64,000 bases of DNA from Phoronis australis (taxonomy: Eukaryota; Phoronida; Phoronidae): the NCBI GenBank assembly GCA_002633005.1, contig NMRA01000023.1:829339-893338 (forward strand), read 5' to 3'. The number at the start of each line of letters is the position of its first letter. Position 1 is the stretch's first letter. Below are positions 54,301-64,000 of this stretch, in pieces. A program made the position numbers and the translations under genes. The notes under the pieces were generated by a model, which did not search any database, was not told the DNA's origin, and worked only from the letters and a program-made list of their open reading frames with translations.

Positions 54301-57300
54301 TCGAAATATCGTGTGTCTTTTAATTATGTCGCTAGGTCAGTTACTGTATCTATGTTCAGTAGAGAGTAGAGTTTTGTTCAGAAAGTATGAACGCAACGGA
54401 ATAAAGACCGTGAACAATGAAAAGTGTCGTGCATTCAACAAATTCTGTATAACAGAAAACTTGCTCCCGAAGTACATGTAGTCATTTATATATATATATG
54501 TATATATATTTATTTATTGAAGAATACACAGAACAAACCCAGAAATCACGAAGCATTATATCTGGGTCGTGGACAATTCCTAAATGAAACAAATATGCAT
54601 GGAGATACAATGTATATGCATTTAAGTAGTATCTAATATAAGTATTACAATATTCAGATATGCTATAATGAACATATAAAAACAAAAACATATATGGAAA
54701 TATTTATTCACCTATTTCACGAACGCGGGGTGCTGCTGTCGTGTTGATCGAAAACGAGGCGCCTTGACAAACATGGCATCGTCCTGCAAGGTGGTGTGGT
54801 CAAAAAACTTATCAACGTTACCAAAAATCAAGTTGTCTGATGTTGAATCGGTCTCCAAAGACATATCAATACGCACGGCAACTAGACTTTTACCCTCCTC
54901 AGCCATTCCTCCGTAGTTTTCCCTTTTTTGGAAAAGTGTGGAAGTCAGGGACTTTACCCAGGCTTTTCAAAGTCTTGAAAAATCCTGCTCGCCAGCTTGG
55001 CGAGTGCCGGAGCCAGAAAATCTACTCGCCCGAAGTTCAGTCACCCGGCCGTTGGCGCCAGTCACCACAAACTTGGTAACAGTTTAAATAAAAATCATCG
55101 TTTCCTGCACTGATGTCACCATCTATTAGGGCTACCGTATTTTCCCTAATAATTAGCGCCCAGGGGGACGCTTTTTGTAGCCTACGGCGGTTAAAACCCG
55201 GTCTCCGCTGTGACGTATGTGTAACCTATGACAGACTTTCTAGAAAACTGTAGTGCATTGCTATCAAACTCTGTTGTTAATCTTTAAAAAAAATGTGCCG
55301 AAATCCCAGGGCGAAAACTTGCCGACTGATGCGTCGCTGCTTCGCGATCGTCGATAGGACAACTTGAATTCTTGAGTGAAAATAGTTTCGACTCAAATTA
55401 CCTCAAATACTCCTTAAGTTTTCCAAATAGCCTTTCCTAAGATTCTTAAGTTCCTGTGGACTCGGAGTCGGGATTAACCGCAGATTAAGTCGAAATCTGC
55501 GCTAGATCGCACCCGGCAACGAGAAAAATCTGGACGAACACATATGTTGTTGTCGCGTGACGTTCGTATTGAAGTGAGTCAACAGCTGAGGTGTGCACCG
55601 AGTGAGCGAGCGCGTGCGTGTCATCAGTGTTCATTTGCCAGAGTAGCAGGCCCAATGAGCTGTATATGTAGTTATATTTATCTCATTGAGCAGGCCCACA
55701 TGTAGGCCCTAGCGCGCGCTTCAGTCTTGGCCAAGTTTCGATTCGCGGTTTTTATAATTTTACGTGTACAAAGCAATCTGGATTCCTGTTGTGGGAGAAA
55801 ATCTGTACGGAAAAGATACAATACCAATCCCGTTGACCAGTACGCTGCGTCTGTTCGAAGGGCCAGACCATATAGTGTGACACTTTCCTCGCGAGATCAG
55901 TAAATCTTTTGCGTTCTTTTTGAAGCACTGCGGAACGGTTTGAAGTGTACAGCCACGGCTAAATACCGACATAGGGGCGAGGCTCGTGGTCTACAAGAAA
56001 TTCCGCGCACAATGATTTTTCAGGACTGTCGGATATTATTGATAAATTGAATACATTACTGGAGAATTTTAGAACTGTGAGGTAAGACATTTTTCGCANC
56101 GGGCGATAATTCTCCAAAATCCACTCGGGCTCTAGATAACGGGGGATAACGACTTCGCCATGTAATAATCTATATATATTTATCTCATTGAGCAGGCCCA
56201 CATGTAGGCCTTAGCGCGCGCTTCAGTCTTGGCCAAGTTTCGATTCGCGGTTTTTATAATTTTACGTGTACAAAGCAATCTGGATTCCTGTTGTGGGAGA
56301 AAATCCGTACGGAAAAGATACAATACCAATCCCGTTGACCAGTACGCTGCGTCTGTTCGAAGGGCCAGACCATACATGTATAGTGTGACACTTTCCTCGC
56401 GAGATCAGTAAATCTTTTGCGTTCTTTTTGAAGCACTGCGGAACGGTTTGAAGTGTACAGCCACGGCTAAATACCGACATAGGGACGAGGCTCGTGGTCT
56501 ACTAGAAATTCCGCGCACAATGATTTTTTAGGACTGTCGGATATTATTGATAAATTGAATACATTACTGGAGAATTTTAGAACTGTGAGGTAAGACATTT
56601 TTCGCACAAATACATACACATTCATGGACTGGGCGCTTATTTTAGCGAAGTCTGGAAACGAGTGGGAACGCTTATAGGGGCATGGGCGCTTATGTTATAA
56701 AAATAATTTTGGCTAAAATGACATTGTACATTACAAAAAGGAATCAGTTCCAATAAATATGGTATTTCATTTGCTATGAGCACATGGACCGGTCTTCCAC
56801 CTTACTCCCCTTTTCTTAGTTTCGGACAAGTCCACAAATTCTTTGTGCACGACCACACACTATGATTTTTTTGACGAATCGCGTAACGGGTGACATGTAC
56901 TGAATCGGTAGGGTCGCACTGCGCCGATGTTTTATACTGCCGGAGCATCGACAAGATGACCAAACTGAACCTTAAATTCATGATAAAAACAGCACAAGGA
57001 GGCTGAGGAGGAAAATTATTCATATTCATCTGGAAAACGATATATAGTGCTTTTGCGCTTTGAAATTCGCTCGCCACCTGGGCGACCGGCAAGTCAACTT
57101 CTACTCGCCCAGCACCATTTTTATTCGCATTGGCGACTGGGCGAGTGGCTAAGTATATCCCTGGGAAGGATACCGACGAGTTGGAATTGGCACTGCACAG
57201 TACACGGTCAAGGCCAGCTGATGACCGCTCACGAGGTTTTATCAGTGTGCCTCGTTTTCGATCAGTATTTAAAGACGGCGCGGGAAGATGGCGCTTTCGT

Positions 57301-60300
57301 GAAAAAAGCTAGGTGAATAGACGGTACATGAAAATTTGTTAACGTTGCTTAGAAGGAATTCATTGAGAACAAGGTCAAGGTTAGGACTTCCATTCAATAA
57401 TAATGTAACTTTAGTAGGGATATTATTACAAGAATTGAGAGCTTGAACAATTGATTGGTTTTCATTGAGTGCACGGAAGAGTGATTTTTTCAGATCTTCA
57501 ATGAGGGGATATTTGAAAAAAACATGAGGATAAGATTGATGGTTACCACATTTACAGTTTGGAGAGACATTACTAATGTTGTGACTAAACTTGTCGGAGT
57601 TGAGGAAAAGACCGCATCTTGATCTGTACAATGCAATTTCGTTATCGCGGGGAAGGGAGAATCGACTCAAGAGTGCTGAGTTATCAAAAGTTTGAAAAAA
57701 CAGTTTTAAAATTATTTTTTATACTGGTAAAAGAGTTGCTTTCCTTAACAGAGGCTGGAAGAGAATTCCAGTTGTTGATGCACATCATAACTGTAGACCT
57801 TCTGAATGCCTGACTGAACGACGGAGGAATTGCATATGGGGTGTGCGTGATAATGAAACCAAATGCCAATGCGGCGCGCAGGAAAAAATCCGGCCGTCTG
57901 TACAGATATGGTTCACAAGTGGAACAAGTTACCCTAGAACAAGTTACCCTACCTCGAATAACTCCTGTGTGGCCGGAAACATGGGACAAGGCTGAAGTTG
58001 TTTTCCGCTGTGGTTACAACCAGACGGGTTTTCATTTCCCCATCGTACTTGCATTAGGTGCTTATTGTCACGCGACAACCTTACCTTAGTTATCGGATAT
58101 GTGTGCGTTGGGTAAGTTGCACCAGTGCAATTTCTTCTACGGAACATACAGGTTTGTATATGTGTACAGGATTCCCGTCCTATCAGTGACGCGTGCGCTG
58201 ATGGAATCGTCCTGGCCGGTAGAATTTATCAGGTTGGTATCTCACGGCGAGAAAAATGTAACCAAAATCACATGATCTTACTTAAAATACAGGGCAATAT
58301 CTCGCGTAATCTCACGAAATCTTGCTTTTCTAGCGGGGTCCTACCGAGGGCTTAGCGTTAATGAACTTCGCACGGTCTGATCTCCTGGAACAAACCGATT
58401 ATTTTCGTAGCGTCAAATTAACCTTCGGAGGGAGGCTTATTTCAAAGGGTCGAGTTACGCTAGTACAGTATATCGCCAGAAAAGCAAGATCTCGAAAGAT
58501 TCCGCGAGATATTGACAATGAGAGCAAGTGATTTTGGCTCATTCTCTCTTCGAAACAACTATTGAACTTAACCCGGAATACCAAAGGGGATTAGTCGGCA
58601 GTTTAATGGATCATGGCTATCTGCGTAGTCATCTCGTTAACCCGTGGTGCACCTCCCGTAAGTTTTAGCCTGATATCACAGGTATCCCGGTGCGTTTGAT
58701 GGCATTTTCCATGCTAACACGCAAGTGACTGATTCATTTTTCCACATGCCCGCACAGTGGCGGATCTACGTTTTCAGTAAGGGGGGGGCAAATCCTAAGG
58801 GCGTTTCCAGCTTAGACAGGCGCGTGGCGCCGAGCGGGGGAGGGGCGGAGGTGTAAGACAACTTTTTGTTTTTGTAGCCAAACAGTGAAATTTCCATGTA
58901 TCCTGGCACGTTTCTGGCACTTAACATGTCCATGGAGTTTTTCTTAAGATAATTAAAAACCCATGTCGATTTCGTCACATGAACTTGGCTCATAAGTTTC
59001 GTGAAACCATATTTGTGCTCATCTGAGTATGAGTCACACCACCAGCAAAAATTTTTGTTGGAAGACCTGCTTACACACACCTTTTTAGCATACGAGAAAG
59101 TGTTGTGTGTATACAGGGGTTTAGACAACTACCAAACATTGAAGAGCATAAGGAGCACCCACGGGGCGTAAAAAACTTGAATATCAGATGATCGCAACAG
59201 CCTCAAGCTGTTTAAGAATGAAGACCTGTACTGTTAGTCTGGAAATAAACATGTGTTCTGTCTCGTTACCAGAAAAACTGGCGAACGGTGGGGCTCTCAG
59301 CTCATAGTCTATTACTAAAAGCAACAATAAACAATTAAGTATCACTTTATTAAGCTGAATCACGTTGACAACAATTGAAAAACGTCAAATGTATCAGGAA
59401 ACAAATCATCTGAAAACAGTTTCACGAAACCAAAACACTCTGTAAGCCTACACCGTGGTGAAAAGATATACAGGAGTAGTTCGTAGAGGGACCAGATGTA
59501 CACTGAGAGTACACAAAAACTCTGGCCTGGTCCGTCACGAGACCAAAAGTACACCTGTGCTTATTATCCCTATAAAAATAGTCGATCTGTCGCGGGACCA
59601 AACAGTACTGGTTGAGATAAATAGTTTTACAAAGCACACTTTGGTAAAAAACATCACAAGACTAGTTCGCCGAGGGACCGGAAGTACACTGAAACTCGAT
59701 ATCTACACAAATCAAGCTGGCCTGGTCCGTCGTGTGACCTAAAGCGTACTTTGCAAAAAAATTTGAATTGCAACTTCTCTCTAGACACGTTTTAATCCTC
59801 AGTGGTTGCTCTTACGTGTAGTTTACACATCTGGTGGTCAACTGCTGCGAGAGGTTGTCAAGGAAGGGTTTTCGCACCGTTCTGTAGTACTCACTGGAAG
59901 AAACAAGTGTTGGGTACAGATTTAACTACGCACTACGTGAAATAAGATTTTGGATATGAAGCAGATAGACTCATGTGGAAATACAAACCAGAATCAGTTT
60001 CTGTGCGCTCGTAGACCCTTTGGTGTACTGGGTAAATTTGGCATGTCTAAAAATAATTTCTATTTCGTTTTCATTGTACACAAGCATAAAAAACCGACAT
60101 TATTACAAACTGTGAATAATTATAACTTATTACCTGGGTGTTTCTCCAGGAACGTTGGTCCTCTCTTCCTGCTGTCTAGACTGCCGAGGAATCTGTATAT
60201 CGGATCCAATGGTTTGCTTGTCTTAGAACCATTCTACCCAGACATCTTCGACGTTTGTTCCCAATGCTTGCACTTTGTCAACTGTTGCGTCAATGAGCTT

Positions 60301-61996
60301 GCACACCTTTACAATGTAGCATCTCGTTTCGCAGCTGCAGTTGGCACTATGCCCCCTGAGGTTACCATGTCCATTCAAAAGACTTACAGCATGCACAACT
60401 AAATTTGTTCCGTTCATCATGGACTACTTCAAACCTTGACGATGTATCCCAGGACCCATTTGCATCTCTTGCAATTTTCGAAATAAACGTCCCGACCAAT
60501 GTGTGAACGCTTGAAACCCGAAGTACTAACATCAAATAAATGCCCATGGGCATGGGCGTTTCGTCGGGTGGGCCTTTCTGCGGAAATTCCCAGTATAGAA
60601 AACCTCAGTGGTGCTTATTTCACGTAGAAAGACGGTAGGTGTTGAGGTCGGCACTAGGGCTCCATAGAAGGCCCATTGAGCATCGCACTTTGTTGTGAAA
60701 ATACAGCCTCCCCGCAATTTCTGGTATTGTGCACTGTTCGCGAATGCGGTCACTTTGTTAATGTGAGGGCCCCCTTGGTCATTCGTTGTATAGTCATAAC
60801 TTGTTAGAGTGCCACGATCTTCAAACTCGCGACCAGACCACGGCGCCCGCCACAATAGCAATTCTTTGGAAAACGAGTTTTTTTTCAAAAGTATTACATG
60901 TACATGTACACTGTATGATATTGCGCAAGACAACTTTACAATACACCAGTCAAATTCGAGTTACAAACGAGTGGGGTGTAATAGGATGACACGGCATGAC
61001 AGATGAGGTAAAAACGTTGCCCATCAATTCGCCTGAATATCAGGGTTGCGGCACCACAGTATTTCCCCTAATCAAATCAAAACATATCTTAGAGTAAAGA
61101 AAGTATTTACCTAAAGAAATCAGCTATAGAGCTGCTTTTTCAGCGGTGGATCCATCTAAAATGCTTGGCTACTTCAGAAGTGTCGTCGGAAGCGCGCGCA
61201 CAATTGATCTCCGGGGTTTTGCCGATGAGCCACGAAGACTCGAAACGCGTTGATTTTCATAACAGTAATTCACAATGCAAAAATATATTTTCAGAGTGAA
61301 CCCCCCCCCCTCATTTTTTCCAAGTTGGTTTACTCGGGGTTTACACACGCTGGCGGTGCCGTTTTTGTTTTGCTGGAGACGTTTTGTTTTTAATTTTTGG
61401 ATCCTGGCCCGAGGGGGGGGGTTAAACCCCCTGAACCCCCCCGTAGATCCGCCACTGCCCGCAGACACGAAACACTTCGAGGGATAATTTGAGGCTATGG
61501 GAATACAACATGCTACCCTGATGAAACTACATGTATGGTATGGTTTGCAGAAGTTCGAATCTATGGATCATCAAGTGCGCGAACCTCAATTGAAAAAGTT
61601 ACCTGCATAACTTACACAGCCACACAATCTGTGAACAGACTCAAATTAATGTCAAGAGGAGGTCGCATTGCAGTCACCCAAATATCAAAATTAATTTTGA
61701 ACAATATTCAATATTGAATGTTAAAATAAATGTATTTTCAGATGCCAAAGATGAGTTCAATATTGAGAAGGGGACCATCACGTTTGGTGCTAAATACGAC
61801 ATAACAAGCGTTATGCAGTACGGACCAAAGGCGTGGAGCAAGAATGGAAAATACACCATAACTCCTAAGAATGGTTCGCCGTCTGATTTCGGTCCAAGGG
61901 AATCGCTGAGCAACACGGACATATTTAAAATCCAAGCCATGTACAAGTGTAAAAATACTGGTGGCGGATCGTGGACGACACCTCAGCCTGGGAAAG
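48394..61996 (+). CDS. Astacin-family (M12A) zinc metalloprotease, secreted; 3' part may be outside the window
   Basis: Exons: 48394-48468, 48860-48875, 49346-49369, 49750-49781, 50273-50348, 51458-51581, 51836-52014 (second copy 52309-52487) and 61742-61996. All have GT-AG sites in consistent phase, giving about 260 residues. Signal peptide MKPTIALFFLTVFARSLG; propeptide with YQGDM (Asp44, the astacin aspartate switch); a basic site before the mature start; then RYRWPNGVVPYV, as in mature astacins. The zinc site HEMMHALGFYHEQAREDRD has ligands His145, His149 and His155 and catalytic Glu146. The Met-turn reads SVMQYGPKAW (Met200, Tyr202), with Gln where most members have His. The last exon ends in a Gly/Pro linker and donor G|GTATGC, so extra domains may follow. 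The 9.2-kb last intron is full of repeats. Confidence 0.95.
51580..52047 (+). repeat. Duplicated segment, unit 1 (with astacin active-site exon)
   Basis: 468 bp nearly identical to 52053-52520, with few single-base differences, separated by four or five bases and one N at 52052. It contains exon copy 51836-52014. Confidence 0.95.
52053..52520 (+). repeat. Duplicated segment, unit 2 (with second astacin active-site exon)
   Basis: It contains exon copy 52309-52487. The exon is 179 nt, not a multiple of three, so a transcript including both copies would shift frame. Only one copy can be used per transcript. The single N at the joint makes an assembly duplication of two alleles likely. Confidence 0.95.
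52811..53000. repeat. Minisatellite of TTCTATGTGTCCCGG-type units
   Basis: About ten diverged units of 15-20 bp centred on GTGTCCCGGGTTCTA. Frames across it translate to repeated FYVSR/VCPG-like peptides and are not genes. Confidence 0.85.
53101..54236. mobile_element. TA-flanked inverted-repeat element, truncated copy 3
   Basis: It begins TA|AAGGAGAATGCTACCC in the same orientation as copy 1 and loses similarity near 54236, so the right end is missing. It carries the exon-like frame on the minus strand (53465-53554) with both splice signals intact. It is inserted in a repeat also found at 28335-28400. Confidence 0.8.
54296..54481 (+). CDS. Small open frame with signal-peptide-like start (doubtful)
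   Basis: 61 codons from ATG: MFRNIVCLLIMSLGQLLYLC is a plausible signal peptide, followed by a basic segment with two more Cys and a stop. It has no intron and no family I know. It lies in the large astacin intron, next to AT microsatellite sequence. It may be chance. Confidence 0.2.
   Translation: MFRNIVCLLIMSLGQLLYLCSVESRVLFRKYERNGIKTVNNEKCRAFNKFCITENLLPKYM
54489..54520. repeat. AT microsatellite
   Basis: A run of TA units with one TG change, followed by TTTATTTATT. Confidence 0.85.
55673..56098. repeat. Duplicated segment, unit 1, ending at a single N
   Basis: It is nearly identical to 56175-56606. The N lies at 56099. The only sizeable difference is a 6-bp CATGTA present in unit 2. Confidence 0.95.
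56175..56606. repeat. Duplicated segment, unit 2
   Basis: Sister of 55673-56098. It has TACATGTA at 56373-56380 where unit 1 has TA. Confidence 0.95.
57269..57990 (-). pseudogene. Non-LTR retrotransposon (LINE) reverse-transcriptase C-terminal remnant
   Basis: On the minus strand the upstream part has FRRSTVMMCINNWNSLPASV, the 'x-WNSLP-x-V' block found near the end of many LINE polymerases. A one-base frameshift near 57680 leads into CGLFLNSDKF and then CKCGNHQSYPHVFFKYPLIE, matching the Cys-Cys-Gly-...-His zinc-knuckle-like tail (usual form CxCG...EHxLFxCP). No catalytic FxDD part is seen, so this is a 5'-truncated, broken copy. The family is not determined. Confidence 0.75.
58240..58565. 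repeat. Small foldback repeat
   Basis: AATCTCGCGTAATCTCACGAAATCTTGCTTTTCTAGCG on the left (shown in part; about 58299-58336) is mirrored near 58455-58510. The outer parts around AATCACATGATCTTACT / AGTGATTTTGGC also mirror loosely. It has no coding content. Confidence 0.55.
58755..59760. repeat. Dispersed repeat, copy 2 (sister of 18855-19660)
   Basis: It begins CAGTGGCGGATCTACGTTTT. It contains about 200 bp (around 58849-59055) missing from copy 1 at its N. The frame 59455-59742 stays open and differs from copy 1 by substitutions and a 6-bp in-frame change. Confidence 0.85.
60362..60933 (-). pseudogene. Possible transposase-like fossil with a SWIM-like zinc motif (weak)
   Basis: The minus frame 60362-60553 reads SSRFEVVHDERNKFSCACCK then SFEWTW before a stop. 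CxC preceded by a 'Y/F-x-V-x-H' strand and followed by SFE recalls SWIM fingers of MULE/FAR1-type transposases, and a one-base shift adds HGNLRGHS. The upstream minus frame 60532-60933 (133 codons) is also long and of coding-like composition, but its family is unknown to me. A weak call. Confidence 0.25.
61284..61465. mobile_element. Fragment of a CAGTGGCGGATC-ended element, inverted
   Basis: The right end is the inverse of CAGTGGCGGATCTACGGGGG. A second C-run lies at 61303-61312. Only the G/C-rich ends are left. Confidence 0.55.
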
Positions 61997-62849
61997 GTAT
62001 GCCTTCGAATGTGCCGTTTAGCAGTGCTGTACGCCTACATAAATGTATACATTGCTGACTATGCCTAGTGCACCAATACTTGATATCCACTGCCGCGATC
62101 GTCTCATCTCGGGGCCCATCACTCGTGAACTATTGACCACTGCATCAACCAGACTTCAAAGCTGATATACGTACACCTTTCACAGCTTTTCCCATTTTCT
62201 TTTTAAAGAGGCCTGGAACGCGATAACCAGACTAATTGCCCATTAAAACGGTTCTCTTTTACTGAATCGGATCTCAACGTGCTCACCAGGCACTTTTAGG
62301 GATTTTTTTGTAAAGATTTTTAATTTCTGTTGATTCCAAAGCATTTCGTTTAGTTTCAAATTTCAAAAAAACGATCTGTCAGCTCCTCATCACTTCCGTC
62401 AATTTTTCTCCCACAATGCAAAGCACGTCCACTCGTTTGGTACGGCAAGACATACATGTAGTACATTTCCCTGATATGTAAAACGTGACCTTTGACTTAA
62501 AGCAACTGACTGTGAGCGCATGCGCGGATTTATTATGAGTGGGAGGGAGATTAGAAACTCTGTACTAACCACAAAGTTTTTTCTTCGACCGTATTTCAAA
62601 ACTTGTGAATTTTGTGATTTTTCTTGACATTTCCTCACAGGAGAAAGTGAATTACTCTGTACTAGACGTTGCGTGATGGTACTTTCGTCTGGAATTGTTT
62701 AAAACGTATTTTGGCGAGCTTTCGCGCTCCATGCCTCAACATTATCAAGAAAACGTTAAGGAAACGAACAAAACGTCGCATCATTTTCCGATCGTGAAAT
62801 GTTTTTTACAGATCTGTACAACACTCAAACTTCAGAATAAGAATACGGT

Positions 62850-63357
62850 TGATTAGCTCAGTGATGGGTAAAATGCGTGCAGGTCTGGTTCTCTTCTTCT
62901 CTTCTTCTGGGTACAGAAAGTCGTCCCGCTGTGAACATGCTCCGTCATCGTGTCAGCACATGTTCGGAGTCGCCTTCTCCTAAACTGGTTGCCTTCTAAG
63001 GCTGATGAGCCCAGTCTGTCAGATTTTAATGTCCGATTTGTCCTTCTCATAGGTGACAGGAACAATGTTTTTACAGGGTAAGGGAGTTGGCCTTACCCTC
63101 AACCCTAGAATGACTTTAGGGAGTGTTTGGGGTGCATTTCGTCTCATCTCCACCTTACGAACTGCCCGGCATGGATAGCCCTGCCAGGAGTTTTTAAACT
63201 CACGCCGGTAAAGCTATAAAAGTGACGGAGGTTCACAAGCTGTACCGACACGACAAGGCATACATGTACACCCCAGGAACAGACTTCGCCCAAAAGACCA
63301 GACTAAACTACATGGCTGGAAATGCTGAAGAAGAAGAAGAAGAAGTAAAAGAAGCTC
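62850..63357 (+). mobile_element. tRNA-headed SINE with GAA-repeat tail
   Basis: GATTAGCTCAGTGATGGGT near 62852 is a good tRNA-type box A, GGTCTGGTTCTC near 62882 is a weak box B-like stretch, and about 450 bp later the sequence ends in a (GAA)n run at about 63328-63350. A tRNA head, an unrelated body and a simple-repeat tail make up the structure of a SINE. Deuterostomes carry such elements with conserved bodies; I could not match the body to a named family. Confidence 0.5.
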
Positions 63358-63379
63358 AGCGATTAGGTTTACTACAGTA

Positions 63380-64000
63380 AACATTTAAAAATACCTGGAT
63401 TTTCCGTGGTTAAGCTCACCCGATGAAACGCTCATGGCCGTTTATTCGGAAAATTATACCGAATAAACGCCGGTGAGAGTTTTTTGATGTTACAACTTCT
63501 GGTGTCAAGTGTCCAGATAGTGGGGCGTGTATTAGGAAAAGTTGCTCATAAAGGCCTTTTCAGCGTCAACTTTTAGTCACGAATTCAGTTTTGTGGAGCA
63601 CTGATTATTTATAAAAACGACCAGTGTTGGCGAACTATACATTTATTAACACAAAATTTAAAACACGGTTTAAGTAAAAAATTCAAAATCACTACACCTC
63701 TTAATCTAGGCCTACGTGTATTTAGATCACGTTGGCATTTGCGTAACCAAAACTATGATCTTCCGTGTAAAAGCTTCCTTTTCCGAATAAACGCCCGGAT
63801 GTTTATTTGGTGTTACTAAAACGCCTGAAAATTTTCATTTTCCGAAAAATACGCCCATATGGGCTTACCTACAGAAAATTCCCGGTAGACATAGACGTCA
63901 AAGGGTTGATGGCAATTATACCTACGTATTGTTAGTAAAACTGTTAAAAAACTGATATTAACATTCTTGTTACAGTTTCGAATATTAAAACAAGAGGCGG
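63380..64000. repeat. Repeats of CCGAATAAACGCC type
   Basis: TTATTCGGAAAATTATACCGAATAAACGCC near 63440-63471 is a short inverted pair (shown in part), and TTTTCCGAATAAACGCCCGG recurs near 63780 and, altered, near 63840. It resembles the ends of the 55.1-56.7 kb block. No gene is visible to the window edge. Confidence 0.45.

Larger units (their letters stand above)
55130..56770. repeat. Dispersed-repeat block with GCGCCC-type ends, third copy of the 26-kb family
   Basis: 55190-55620 matches the 26.4-26.9 kb repeat in the same orientation. It is bordered by TTTTCCCTAATAATTAGCGCCC on the left and GGGCGCTTATTTTAGCG near 56630, a motif related to those at 63.4-63.9 kb. It contains the duplication 55673-56098 / 56175-56606. 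Confidence 0.6.

Noticed and set aside
59950-60402. 150-codon plus frame, the longest ungapped frame in its region
   Set aside because: No domain, and the opposite strand has the more transposase-like content.

Overview
The window is animal genomic DNA, not bacterial or viral. It has interrupted genes with GT-AG introns, long repeat-rich introns, microsatellites, miniature inverted-repeat elements and LINE/SINE fossils. The gene families and the very frequent octamer TACATGTA suggest a marine invertebrate, possibly a deuterostome such as a lancelet or echinoderm. I cannot fix the species from sequence alone.

Three protein-coding genes are well supported. (1) The amino-terminal part of a PDZ-LIM (PDLIM/ZASP type) cytoskeletal gene lies on the minus strand. 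Two PDZ exons (20137-20250 and 13610-13758) join in phase, and weaker exon candidates lie at 12152-12221 and 4706-4789. (2) A complete nine-exon YIPF3 (Golgi Yip1-domain membrane protein) lies on the minus strand at 29982-36825. (3) An astacin-family zinc metalloprotease lies on the plus strand at 48394-61996, with eight exons covering signal peptide, propeptide and the whole catalytic domain; it may continue beyond the window. The three have no evident joint function.

Layout: 1-20.3 kb is the PDZ-LIM gene, mostly intron, with microsatellites and old repeats. 20-29 kb is repeat-rich intergenic DNA. 29-37 kb is YIPF3. 37-48 kb is a nest of mobile elements around a large inverted repeat, whose arms each carry a damaged copy of one unrecognised signal-peptide exon. 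48-62 kb is the astacin gene, with a 9 kb last intron full of repeats, including a LINE reverse-transcriptase remnant. 62-64 kb holds a tRNA-headed SINE and other repeat fragments.

The most interesting observation concerns TACATGTA. In five comparisons of paralogous repeat copies, one copy has TACATGTA where the other has only TA. This is what excision scars of a Tc1-like transposon with CA...TG ends would look like, and repeated rounds could build the TACATG arrays. The window also shows a TA-flanked element beside its empty site, nested elements with clear target duplications, and two sequence duplications separated by a single N that look like assembly joins, one of which doubles the astacin active-site exon.
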